64,000 nucleotides of DNA. Origin: Streptomyces sp. NBC_01142. Lineage in GTDB: Bacteria; Actinomycetota; Actinomycetes; Streptomycetales; Streptomycetaceae. A program made the position numbers and the translations under genes. The stretch spans positions 2,108,001 to 2,172,000 of the forward strand of contig NZ_JAPEOR010000001.1 in assembly GCF_026341125.1 (NCBI RefSeq), given 5' to 3'. The notes beneath the pieces are model-generated. The model had not been told where the DNA came from. It worked only from the letters and a program-made list of their open reading frames with translations, and did not search any database. Below are positions 44,647-52,865 of the stretch, piece by piece; positions within the stretch are counted from its first letter, which is position 1, and each line of letters opens with the position of its first letter.

Positions 44647-45977
44647 CCGCCACGCAGACACGCACCGAGGAGCCGTACAGGGAGTCCAAGGAGAGCAAGG
44701 AGAGCCTCTGGCGCAACGGCGACTTCCTCAAGTTCTGGCTCGGCGAGACGCTCTCGCTCCTCGGCACCCAGGTCACGAACCTCGCCCTGCCGCTGACCGC
44801 CATCGTCGCCTTCAACGCCACCGACGAGCAGGTCGGTTTCCTACGGTTCCTGCAGCTCGTTCCGTATCTCGGCCTTGCCCTGGTCTTCGGGGTGTGGGTG
44901 GACCGGGCCCGACGGCAGCGGATCATGCTCGGCGCCAACCTCGTGCGGATGATCCTGCTGGCCCTCGTCCCCGTCCTGTACTGGACGGACGTGCTCAGCA
45001 TGGGCTCGCTGCTGGTCATCGCCTGCGCCGTCGGCGTCGCCTCGGTGCTGTTCGACGTGAGCTGGATGTCGTACGTACCCACGCTCGTACGTGACCCCAA
45101 GCACTATGTCGAAGCCGGCGCCAAGATGGGGATGAGCTCGTCGGCGGCCGATGTGGCAGGGCCCGGCCTCGCGGGCGTGCTGGTCGGTGCCCTGACCGCG
45201 CCCGTGGCGCTGATCGTCGACGCCTTCTCCTATCTGGTGTCCCTGGTCTCGCTGCTGCTCATCCGCACGCCCGAGCCCCGTCCCGAACCGCCGGCCGCAC
45301 GGCGGCACCTGCCGACCGAACTCCGGGACGGCTTGCGATGGGTGCTGAAGAACCCGGTTCTGCGGTCGCTGGCCCTGATCGGGTTCTGCTGCAACTTCTC
45401 CATGATCACCGTATGGACGATGTTCCTGCTCTACGGAACACGCGAGCTGCACCTGGACTCGACGACCCTCGGCGGCATCTTCGCCACTGCCTCCGTGGGC
45501 GGTCTGATCGGCGCGGCGGTCTCCCGCAAGGTCATCCGGCGCTTCAGGCTCGGCCTTGTCTACCTGGTTGCCCAGTCGGCCCTCCTCATCGGCCCGACGC
45601 TGATCGTCCTGGCCGCCGGCCCCCGGCCGGTGATGGTGGGGATGTTCGTCCTCTCCTTCTTCACCACCTACCTCGGACTCGGCGTCGCCGGCGTCATCAT
45701 CGTCAGCCTGCGCCAGGCCAGTACCCCGCAGTCGATGATGGGCCGGATGACGGCGGTCTTCCGCACCCTGCTGTTCGGCGGCGGCGCACTCGGCGGCCTG
45801 TTCGCGGGCCTGCTGTCCGGCCGGATCGGCGCCCGGGGAGCATTGACCGTGGCGGCGATCGGATCCGCCGCCGTGCTGATCGCGCTCGTCCTGTCCCCGG
45901 TGAGCCGACTACGTGGGCTGCCGTCGGCACCGGAAGAACCCGTCACGGCGGCAGCGGACGGGCAGGCCGCCGGCTGA
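44643..45977 (+). CDS. MFS transporter (enterobactin-exporter-like, MFS_3)
   Basis: A 444-residue 12-helix transporter. FLKFWLGETLSLLGTQVTNLALPLTAI is the typical first helix (shown in part by its GETLSLLGTQV core), and GVWVDRARRQRIML is the loop 2-3 basic motif. It is translationally coupled to the class-V aminotransferase (ATGA), which suggests export of the product of that enzyme or of a related small molecule. A strong terminator follows. Confidence 0.88.
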   Translation: MTATQTRTEEPYRESKESKESLWRNGDFLKFWLGETLSLLGTQVTNLALPLTAIVAFNATDEQVGFLRFLQLVPYLGLALVFGVWVDRARRQRIMLGANLVRMILLALVPVLYWTDVLSMGSLLVIACAVGVASVLFDVSWMSYVPTLVRDPKHYVEAGAKMGMSSSAADVAGPGLAGVLVGALTAPVALIVDAFSYLVSLVSLLLIRTPEPRPEPPAARRHLPTELRDGLRWVLKNPVLRSLALIGFCCNFSMITVWTMFLLYGTRELHLDSTTLGGIFATASVGGLIGAAVSRKVIRRFRLGLVYLVAQSALLIGPTLIVLAAGPRPVMVGMFVLSFFTTYLGLGVAGVIIVSLRQASTPQSMMGRMTAVFRTLLFGGGALGGLFAGLLSGRIGARGALTVAAIGSAAVLIALVLSPVSRLRGLPSAPEEPVTAAADGQAAG

Positions 45978-45987
45978 CACGGAGAAC

Positions 45988-46025
45988 GTCGAAGGGCTCC
46001 ACCGCAGACGGTGGGGCCCTTCGAC
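45988..46025 (+). terminator. Strong 16-bp hairpin terminator
   Basis: Left arm 45988-46003 and right arm 46010-46025 pair fully with one G-U, loop of 6 bases, 11 bases after the MFS stop. It may serve both directions. Confidence 0.75.
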
Positions 46026-46116
46026 AAGGTGCCCGGTGAGGCATTGGGCCGGCGCAGGACTGGCCGGAGGACCCCCTGTGGCACGCCTGTGTCCGGGGCA
46101 CGGGGCTATGTGCTGC

Positions 46117-46926
46117 TCACCGGCAGACGAGGATGCCTCCGAGGCAGGTGACGCGGAAAGCGCCTTCCGCCTGGAGGGTCTCTTCCACTCGTTCTCGGGC
46201 GCGCTCGATCGTCTCCTTGAAGGGGACGCCCATCTGGTCGGCCCATGCCTCGTACGAGGCCAGATGGGCGACCACGGGCCGGGGGTCGGTCACTTCGATC
46301 ACTCCCGGGAGGGGGATCGTCCGTACGTCCTCGAAGACGGCGCCAAGGACTACGGGGGCGTCCTCCAGGGTGAAACGGGCGGAGAGTTGGACGCGTGCGG
46401 GGCCCTCGGGGATGCCGAGGACGTCGCCGGCGGCTCGTCGCCAGAGGTCTTCCAGTTCGCGTTTGTCGGTGCGGCTGTTGGTGGACGCGATGGCGATGCC
46501 GCCCTTGGCCAGTACTCGGCCCAGCTCTCGGACGGCGCGTGCCTGGTCCTCCACGTGGTACAGCATGTGCATGGCAAGGACCGCGCCCAGGGCCTCGTCC
46601 GCCATGGGGAGTTGCTGGACGTCCGCAGCCACAGCGCCGGCGATGCCTGCCAGGATGCCGGGGGAGACGTCCATGGGGAGGACGGCCAAGTCCGGCCGTT
46701 GGGTGCGTATCCGCTGCACGAACTTCCCGTTGCCGCAGCCCACGTCCGCGACCGCGCCGCGTACGCCGTCCAGCTCTTCCACGACGAGGCCGGGCAGGTC
46801 GTGCCGCGGGGTCTGCCACTGGTAGAGGGACTGGCGGGCGGCCAGGTGCCGGCCGGTGCCGTACGCCTGAGTGGAGAGCAGGTGCCGGTCGGTGACCGAG
46901 GGCTCGTTCGTGGGCTGGGTGCTCAT
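46117..46926 (-). CDS. SAM-dependent methyltransferase
   Basis: A 269-residue class-I methyltransferase (Methyltransf_11/25 type). Motif I is VADVGCGNGKFV, the acidic strand end is PMDVSPGI, and the AMHMLYHVEDQARAVREL region is the motif IV area. No substrate can be inferred. It stands alone on the minus strand, upstream of an AraC remnant read in the same direction. Confidence 0.85.
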   Translation of the reverse strand: MSTQPTNEPSVTDRHLLSTQAYGTGRHLAARQSLYQWQTPRHDLPGLVVEELDGVRGAVADVGCGNGKFVQRIRTQRPDLAVLPMDVSPGILAGIAGAVAADVQQLPMADEALGAVLAMHMLYHVEDQARAVRELGRVLAKGGIAIASTNSRTDKRELEDLWRRAAGDVLGIPEGPARVQLSARFTLEDAPVVLGAVFEDVRTIPLPGVIEVTDPRPVVAHLASYEAWADQMGVPFKETIERARERVEETLQAEGAFRVTCLGGILVCR

Positions 46927-47010
46927 CGCGGCTCCGTCTGGGTACTGGTGATCGCGGGCCGGGAGGTGATCTCGTGGATGTGTTCACGGAGATCGACTAC
47001 CGGCCGCGAG

Positions 47011-47402
47011 TCACGGCTGTGTCGCTTCGGGGTGCTTGTGGGTGCCGAGGTGGGCCGTGCGCCACGCTGTGGGGCTGGAGCCGAACTCGTCCCGGAACCA
47101 GCGTGAGAAGGTGCTGAGGGCGGAGAAGCCGAGCAGTTCCGCGATCTGGGTGAGCGGGCGGTTCTGGTTGCCGAGGTACTGCCGGGCGAGCTGGACGCGG
47201 GTGTGGTTGAGCACCGAGGAGAACGTCTCGCCGGATCGGGCGAGGTGGCGGTGCACGGTCTTGCGGTCGACTCCCAGGCTGTGGGCGATCTGCTGGAGCG
47301 AGCAGCGACCGGTGGGGAGCAGTGCCTCGATGAGGTCCCGGATGCGGTCGACGTCCGCTTCGGGCCGAGGGTCGGCGAGCGCTTCGAGGTACTGCCGGGC
47401 GG
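47011..47402 (-). pseudogene. AraC-family regulator remnant (N-terminal part lost)
   Basis: The reading frame contains a complete AraC DNA-binding domain (SLQQIAHSLGVDRKTVHRHL and LTQIAELLGFSALSTFSRWF) and a short piece of the preceding linker (AARQYLEALADPRP). An in-frame TAG stands directly before that piece and there is no sensible start. Intact relatives have about 200 more N-terminal residues, which are not found upstream in any frame. A short product from an internal GTG at 47256 (81 residues) might still be made. Confidence 0.6.
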
Positions 47403-47628
47403 CCTACGTCTGGCGCGCATGGACGGCAGCCCCAACTCCATTGGCTCCGGAGCACATCAACTCCACCAACTCGGAAGGGCCCAAGGCAAGCAATGGCAAC
47501 CGGTGCGGGCGGCAACCGGAGGCAAGGTCTGCTGCATCGGACCTCATATGCAAGAAGCACGCCCGTGACGATTCCACCCGGGATTGGCTGAGGCAGCTGA
47601 TCCTTGAGGCTTGACCGGAACTGCCGTG

Positions 47629-48126
47629 TCAGAACCAGCCGTCGAGAGAGACCTGGGGGCCTTCGGTGAGGTAGCGGTGGAGGGCGCTGGCGGTGGTGTC
47701 CACGAACTCCTTGGGGATGGCGTTGGCGTCGATCCAGCGGACTTGGGAGTGCTTGCGGGGTTCGCGGTTTTCGGCTTCGCCGGTCCATTCGTGGGCGGCG
47801 AAGACGACCGTGAGGAAGCCGTTGGGGGCTTCGACGCCCCATGCGCCGTGGATGATGTGGGCGACTTTGAGGGACTCCGGCTTCACCGTGAGGCCCGTTT
47901 CCTCGTAGAGCTCACGGACTGCGGTTTCGGTGATGGGTTCACCCGGCTCGCTCTTGCCGACGGGGAGGTCCCACAGGCCCTGGGCGAACTTGGCGTTCTC
48001 GCTGCGCTGGAGGAGGACGACGCGGTTGGTGGCCTTGTCGTGGACGATGACGGCCGCGACCAGCAGGGTCATCGATTCGAGCGCCGGCTTGAGGGCTGGG
48101 GAGCGGTCGTCGGTGTGCTGAGCCAC
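47629..48126 (-). CDS. NUDIX hydrolase
   Basis: A 165-residue protein with the Nudix box GKSEPGEPITETAVRELYEE followed by TGL (GxxxxxExxxxxxxREUxEExGU). It hydrolyses a nucleoside diphosphate linked to another moiety; the substrate is unknown. The GTG at 48126 has GAAGGG 6 bases upstream and is preferred over an ATG at 48168. It follows a regulator remnant in the same direction, a pair often intact in Streptomyces. Confidence 0.88.
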   Translation of the reverse strand: MAQHTDDRSPALKPALESMTLLVAAVIVHDKATNRVVLLQRSENAKFAQGLWDLPVGKSEPGEPITETAVRELYEETGLTVKPESLKVAHIIHGAWGVEAPNGFLTVVFAAHEWTGEAENREPRKHSQVRWIDANAIPKEFVDTTASALHRYLTEGPQVSLDGWF

Positions 48127-48160
48127 GGGGTTCCCTTCGTCGGGCGGGTTGTTGGGCATG

Positions 48161-48340
48161 TTAGGCACGGGCCTCGCGGGCGCGGCGGGCGAGATCGGCG
48201 GCGCCGGGGACGCGGCGGCGCTGGTAGACCGCGAGGGTGGAGCGGATCGAGGAGACCGCCTTGCGGGTGCGGTCGGATGTCATGCCCCCCATGAGGACCA
48301 GCGCCTGGGTCCAGGCGGCGACTGCTTCGTGGCAAGATGC
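48161..48340 (-). pseudogene. 3' remnant of a regulator gene
   Basis: About 58 codons of coherent protein (AVAAWTQALVLMGGMTSDR, then RKAVSSIRSTLAVY) end at 48161. The text resembles the tail of XRE/TPR-like regulators found before NUDIX genes in Streptomyces, from memory. The upstream part is missing and the corA end follows at once, so a deletion has removed the 5' portion. Confidence 0.5.
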
Positions 48341-48387
48341 GTGCGATCGCAAATTCAAAGGCGTTGGCGAGGGCTGGGGGTGGCGGC

Positions 48388-49530
48388 CTAAAGCCAGTCT
48401 CGGCGCTTGAAGATGAAGTACAAACTGACGCAAACTACCGCCATCAGCAGGATTGCGAACGGATACCCCGCCGCCCACTTCAGCTCCGGCATCGTCTCGA
48501 AGTTCATGCCGTAAATCGTTCCCACGAGTGTGGGTGCAAACAGAATGGCCGCCCACGAGGAGATCTTCTTGATCTCCTCGTTCTGCTCGAAGCCCGCCTC
48601 CGCCAGCGCCCGCATCTCCGCGTTCTGCTGCTGTGTCACCAGCGTCGCGTTCACCGTCAGGATGTCCGCCAGTGCCTGGCGGAAGCCGTCCACGCGCTCG
48701 CTGGTGTGCGTGACATGGTCCGCCACGTCGCGCAGATAGCGCTGGAGCTCCTCGTCCGTGCCGTACTTGGCGAAGCCCGAGATCAGGCCGTGCAGCATGC
48801 CGACCAGGGGGCGGGTCGCGCGCTGGAACTCGACCATTTCGCGGGAGAGTTCGTAGATGCGGCGCGACACCGCCGGATCCCCGCCGAACACCTCGGTCTC
48901 GATCTCGTCGATGTCGTTCTGCACGCCCGCCACGACCGGGGCGTAACCGTCGACGACGGCGTCCAGGATCGCGTACAGCGCCGCCTCGGGTCCGAGCGCC
49001 AGAAGTTCGGGGGTCTCCTCCATCCGGCGGCGTACGGCGGACAGGTCGGGGGCCGCGCCGTGGCGGACCGTGATCAGGAAGTCCTTGCCGACGAAGACGT
49101 GCAGCTCGCCGAAGTCGACCTCCTCCTGGGCGTCGAGGTAGCGGGCGGCCCGCAGCACCACGAACAGCGTGTCGCCGTACCGCTCCAGCTTCGGGCGCTG
49201 GTGTGCCTCCAGAGCGTCCTCGACCGCAAGCTCATGAAGGTCGAACTCCGCGGCGAGTGAGAGGACTTCGGCCTCGGAGGGGCGGTGCAGCCCGATCCAT
49301 GCCATCCCGTCCGGGTACTCGCGCAGCTGGCGGAAGGTCTCCGCGAGCGAGTCCGGCGTCGAGACGCGGCGGCCTTCGCGGTAGAGCGCGGCCTGGACGA
49401 CGCTGGCCGGGTCGTTGCTCACGGGGGAGGGGGCGGCCGGCTCGGCAGCCCTGGCGGGAGTGTTCGGCGGCGAGGTCGCCGGGGGCAGGGCGCGGCGGCG
49501 CCAGTGGTGCCTCCTCGGAGACAGCGGCAT
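48388..49530 (-). CDS. corA: CorA-type magnesium/cobalt transporter
   Basis: A 380-residue protein. It has a long soluble N-terminal domain, then two C-terminal membrane helices separated by the signature YGMNFETMPEL (GMN motif), and ends with KRRDWL. CorA pentamers conduct Mg2+ across the cytoplasmic membrane. The ATG at 49530 is preceded by AGGAGGTGA at 8 bases. It is divergent from the YcaQ-like gene. Confidence 0.93.
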   Translation of the reverse strand: MPLSPRRHHWRRRALPPATSPPNTPARAAEPAAPSPVSNDPASVVQAALYREGRRVSTPDSLAETFRQLREYPDGMAWIGLHRPSEAEVLSLAAEFDLHELAVEDALEAHQRPKLERYGDTLFVVLRAARYLDAQEEVDFGELHVFVGKDFLITVRHGAAPDLSAVRRRMEETPELLALGPEAALYAILDAVVDGYAPVVAGVQNDIDEIETEVFGGDPAVSRRIYELSREMVEFQRATRPLVGMLHGLISGFAKYGTDEELQRYLRDVADHVTHTSERVDGFRQALADILTVNATLVTQQQNAEMRALAEAGFEQNEEIKKISSWAAILFAPTLVGTIYGMNFETMPELKWAAGYPFAILLMAVVCVSLYFIFKRRDWL

Positions 49531-49689
49531 CGCGGATCTCACCTCCTCCCGCCTCGGGCATGTCCGTACGGCTTCGGAGCAGGATATCCGGGCCGAATTG
49601 CTCCGGCACGGCGGGCGAGGGCCGGGCGGGACCCAGCCGCTCAGGCTTGCGGACAGAAACTGTCCGCAAGCCTGGGTAGCGTGTGCAAC

Positions 49690-50811
49690 ATGGCCTTCAA
49701 GAAGACGAACCCCGTGCTCGGCAACCGCGCCCTGAACCGCGCCACCCTGGACCGGCAGCTCCTGCTGCGCCGTGCCCCCCGGTCCGCGATGTCCGTCAAG
49801 GGTGCAGTCGAGCACCTCGTCGGCCTCCAGGCGCAGAACGTGAAACCGCCCTACTTCGCGCTCGCCGCCCGGCTGGACGGCTTCGACCCCGAAGAACTCT
49901 CCACGCTGATGGCCTCCCGCGAGGTCGCCCGCCTGGTCACCATGCGCTCCACCATTCATACGCACACCGCCGACGACTGCCTCAGTCTGCGGCCGCTGGT
50001 CCAGGGCGCGCGCGACAGGGAGCTCCACCAGTTCCGCAAGGGTCTCGCCGGGGTCGACCTCACCCGGCTCGCGGCGCTGACCCGCGAACTGGTCGAGGAG
50101 CAGCCGCGGACCATGAAGGAGCTGCGCGAGGCATTGCTGAAGGAGTGGCCGGACGGCGATCCGTTCGCCCTCTCCGTCGCCGCCCGCTGTCTGCTGCCGC
50201 TCGTACAGGTCACCCCACGCGGAATGTGGGGCCGCAGCGGCCAGGTCACGCTCACCACCGCCGAGCACTGGTTCGGCAGGCAGTCCGAGCCGGTGCCCGC
50301 GCCCGACGCGACCGTGCTCCGCTACCTCGCCGCCTTCGGGCCCGCCTCGGTCAAGGACATGCAGACATGGTGCGGACTGACCCGGATGCGGGAGGTCTTC
50401 GAGCGGCTGCGGCCGCAGCTCGTTGCCTTCCAGGACGAGAACGGTGTGGAGCTCTTCGACCTGCCCGACGCCTCCCGCCCCGACGCCGACACCCCGGCCC
50501 CGCCCCGCTTCCTGCCCGAGTTCGACAATCTGCTGCTCTCGCACGCCGACCGCAGCCGGCTCGTGGCCGACGAGCACAAGCCGAGTACCTGGAGGGGCAA
50601 TCAGCCCTACTGCGTCTTCCTTGTCGACGGATACGTGGGAGGCATCTGGCGGCTCACCGAGACCGAGGAGCGCGCGGACCTGACCGTGCAGGCCTTCGGG
50701 AAGCTGACCCGCGCGCAGCGCGACGCGGTGGCCGAGGAGGGGGAGCGGATGCTCACCGTCATGTCCTCGGCCCCCGCGCACGACATCGTCTTCGGGGCCT
50801 TCAACGCGTAG
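49690..50811 (+). CDS. Winged-helix DNA-binding protein, HTH_42/YcaQ-AlkX-like
   Basis: A 373-residue protein of the family once called DUF1006. The N-terminal VEHLVGLQAQNVKPPYFAL and LVTMRSTIHTHTADD blocks, with a central QxQ-like motif (LQAQ) used by DNA glycosylases of this group, are visible. Relatives such as YcaQ unhook interstrand crosslinks or remove alkylated bases. It may be a general repair protein. No strong link to the cluster 10 kb away. A perfect repeat of CTTGCGGACAG...CTGTCCGCAAG lies just upstream of its start (about 49648-49672). Confidence 0.8.
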   Translation: MAFKKTNPVLGNRALNRATLDRQLLLRRAPRSAMSVKGAVEHLVGLQAQNVKPPYFALAARLDGFDPEELSTLMASREVARLVTMRSTIHTHTADDCLSLRPLVQGARDRELHQFRKGLAGVDLTRLAALTRELVEEQPRTMKELREALLKEWPDGDPFALSVAARCLLPLVQVTPRGMWGRSGQVTLTTAEHWFGRQSEPVPAPDATVLRYLAAFGPASVKDMQTWCGLTRMREVFERLRPQLVAFQDENGVELFDLPDASRPDADTPAPPRFLPEFDNLLLSHADRSRLVADEHKPSTWRGNQPYCVFLVDGYVGGIWRLTETEERADLTVQAFGKLTRAQRDAVAEEGERMLTVMSSAPAHDIVFGAFNA

Positions 50812-50832
50812 GCCGGGCAAGGCCTCCGCCCG

Positions 50833-52179
50833 CTACAGGCCGACATCCCGTCTGCGGTGGTCGTCGAAGGTCTCGCGCCGCACCAGCAGCCGCGACCGCC
50901 CCCGCGACACCGCCACCACCGGCGGACGGCCGGTCATGTTGTAGCCCGACGCCATCGACACCTGGTACGCGCCGGACGCGGGCACGGCCAGGATGTCCCC
51001 GGGCCGTACGTCCTCCGGCAGCTCCACCGCCTCCGCGAGCACATCGCCCGCCTCGCAGTGCCGGCCGGCCACTGTCGTCGCACGCATCGGAGCGGACGAG
51101 GCGCGGCCCACCATACGGACGGTGTAGCGGGCCCCGTAGAGCGCGGGCCGCGGGTTGTCGCTCATCCCGCCGTCGACGGCGACGAAGACCTCGCTGCCGC
51201 TCCGCTTGACCGAGAGCACCCGGTAGAGGGCGATCCCGGCCGGAGCCATGACCGAGCGGCCCGGCTCCACGGTCAGCCGCGGCATCGGGAAGCCGAACTC
51301 CGCGCAGGAGCTCACCAGTTCGTCGGATATCCGGCGCCCGTACGCCGCCGGGGCGGGCGCGGGATCACCGGGCAGATACGCCACGGCGAAGCCGCCGCCC
51401 AGGTCGAGCTCGGGCAGGGTGATCCCGTAGCGGTCGCGGATCCGCGCCATGAAGGCGATGACGCGCCGCACGCTCTGTGCGTACGGCTCCGGGGAGGCGA
51501 TCTGCGAGCCCAAGTGGCTGTGCAGGCCAATCAGTTCGAGGCGGGGCTGGCCAAGGACGCGCGCCACGGCGTCCTCGGCGTCGCCGCCCGCGATGGAGAG
51601 GCCGAACTTCTGGCCCTCCGCGCCCGTCCTGATCTTCTTGTGGCCGCCCGCCTCGATGCCGGGCAGGACGCGGACCATCACCGGCTGGGCGTCGGGCCCC
51701 GGCACGTGGGCCGCCAGCCGGGCGATCTCGCAGTCCGAGTCGATGACGATCCGGCCGACGCCGAGCCGCAGCGCGGTACGCAGATCCTCCGGCGATTTGG
51801 CGTTGCCGTGCATCACGATCCGCTCGGCGGGGAAGCCGCGGGTCGCGGCGAGCTCCAGCTCGCCCGCGGAGCAGACGTCGAGGCCGAGGCCCTCCTCCTC
51901 CATCCAGTCGACGACGGCCCGGGACAGGAACGCCTTGCCCGCGTAGACCACTTCGGCATCGGGCAGGGCGCGCCGCCAGGCCCGCGCCCGGGACCGTACC
52001 TCGTCCTCGTCGAGGACATAGGCAGGTGTGCCGTACCGCTCGGCGAGCTCGGTGAGCGAGACACCGCCGACGGTGACGTCGCCACCGGGCGCGGAGACGG
52101 CGGAGGCGGGCCACACCGAGGGCGTGGCGAGTTCGGGTATCGCCGGGGGCGGGAGGGGCACCACAGGCACTGCGGTCAT
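50833..52179 (-). CDS. lysA: Diaminopimelate decarboxylase
   Basis: A 448-residue fold-type-III PLP enzyme that makes L-lysine from meso-diaminopimelate. The PLP lysine lies in VVYAGKAFLSRAV, with GLHSHLGSQI, ELDLGGGFAV and the EPGRSVMAPAG block. The C-terminal YNMTGRPPVV is part of the active-site border. The ATG at 52179 shares one base with the preceding stop (TGATG), so translation is coupled. This is a second-type LysA; other Streptomyces have more than one copy. Confidence 0.9.
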   Translation of the reverse strand: MTAVPVVPLPPPAIPELATPSVWPASAVSAPGGDVTVGGVSLTELAERYGTPAYVLDEDEVRSRARAWRRALPDAEVVYAGKAFLSRAVVDWMEEEGLGLDVCSAGELELAATRGFPAERIVMHGNAKSPEDLRTALRLGVGRIVIDSDCEIARLAAHVPGPDAQPVMVRVLPGIEAGGHKKIRTGAEGQKFGLSIAGGDAEDAVARVLGQPRLELIGLHSHLGSQIASPEPYAQSVRRVIAFMARIRDRYGITLPELDLGGGFAVAYLPGDPAPAPAAYGRRISDELVSSCAEFGFPMPRLTVEPGRSVMAPAGIALYRVLSVKRSGSEVFVAVDGGMSDNPRPALYGARYTVRMVGRASSAPMRATTVAGRHCEAGDVLAEAVELPEDVRPGDILAVPASGAYQVSMASGYNMTGRPPVVAVSRGRSRLLVRRETFDDHRRRDVGL

Positions 52180-52574
52180 CAGTACACCTCCGGGCATCGG
52201 TCGAGAAAGGCGTGTTTCGCGGTCACCGCGGACCAGGAACGGCGCGCGCACGGCGGCGGCACGGGCACAGCGGCCGGTGCCGCGGCGGGGGCGGGGGCGG
52301 TGAGCTGAGGGTCCACCGTCACGGTGGTCACCCCGAGCGGTTCGGCGAGCGAACGCAGCGCGGACTCCGCGAGCCTGATCCAGGGCTGCCGTTCTCCGAG
52401 CGCGGCCGTGAGCCGCTCCCGGCTGGTGAAGCCGATGGCAGTGCGTACGCCGAGCGGTGTGCGCATGAAGCGCACCTGTTGTCCTCCGGCAGAGCCGAGC
52501 CGAACCGGCACATACAGCGGCCCTGCCGGGCGTCGTTCGTCGGGGTCCGCGTCCTCGCGGGTGAGGGTCTGCAT
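52179..52574 (-). CDS. Conserved hypothetical protein (SAV_915-like)
   Basis: A 131-residue protein with GGAGG 6 bases before the ATG. It has a globular part (YVPVRLGSAGGQQVRFMRTP, LGVRTAIGFTSRERLTAAL, residues 20-85) and a Pro/Ala-rich tail. I recall similar proteins in other Streptomyces without a known function. It is translationally coupled to lysA. Confidence 0.7.
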   Translation of the reverse strand: MQTLTREDADPDERRPAGPLYVPVRLGSAGGQQVRFMRTPLGVRTAIGFTSRERLTAALGERQPWIRLAESALRSLAEPLGVTTVTVDPQLTAPAPAAAPAAVPVPPPCARRSWSAVTAKHAFLDRCPEVY

Positions 52575-52667
52575 GATGTCCTCCGCAGGGGGAGTCAAAC
52601 GTTTTCCTGACCGCTCGAAGCTATGCCCGTACGGAGGCGGGGCAGCGGACTCATGACGTGCCGCTGA

Positions 52668-52782
52668 CGGTGGGGGCCCGGGATTTGACGCGCCCCTGGC
52701 GCGGTGCCTGTGGTGGGCCGCGGGGACTCAGTCCGGGCGGCCCGTCGCCGCCACCGTCACGCCGAGGCCGATCATCGCGCAG
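52668..52782. repeat. Direct repeat, left copy (lysE 3' end remnant)
   Basis: 115 bp that match 62954-63069 with about four mismatches and one 1-base indel by eye, in the same orientation. Its right part encodes the last 20-odd residues of a LysE protein (IIGLGVTVAATGR) and then stops matching, so it is a truncated copy of the lysE end and its downstream sequence. Confidence 0.85.
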
Positions 52783-52865
52783 GCGCGCCGCTGCCTTGAA
52801 CTCGGGTGTGCCGACGAGGACCGGTCCCGTCCGGGCGGAGTGGCCATCTGCCTGGTGTATCCCCC

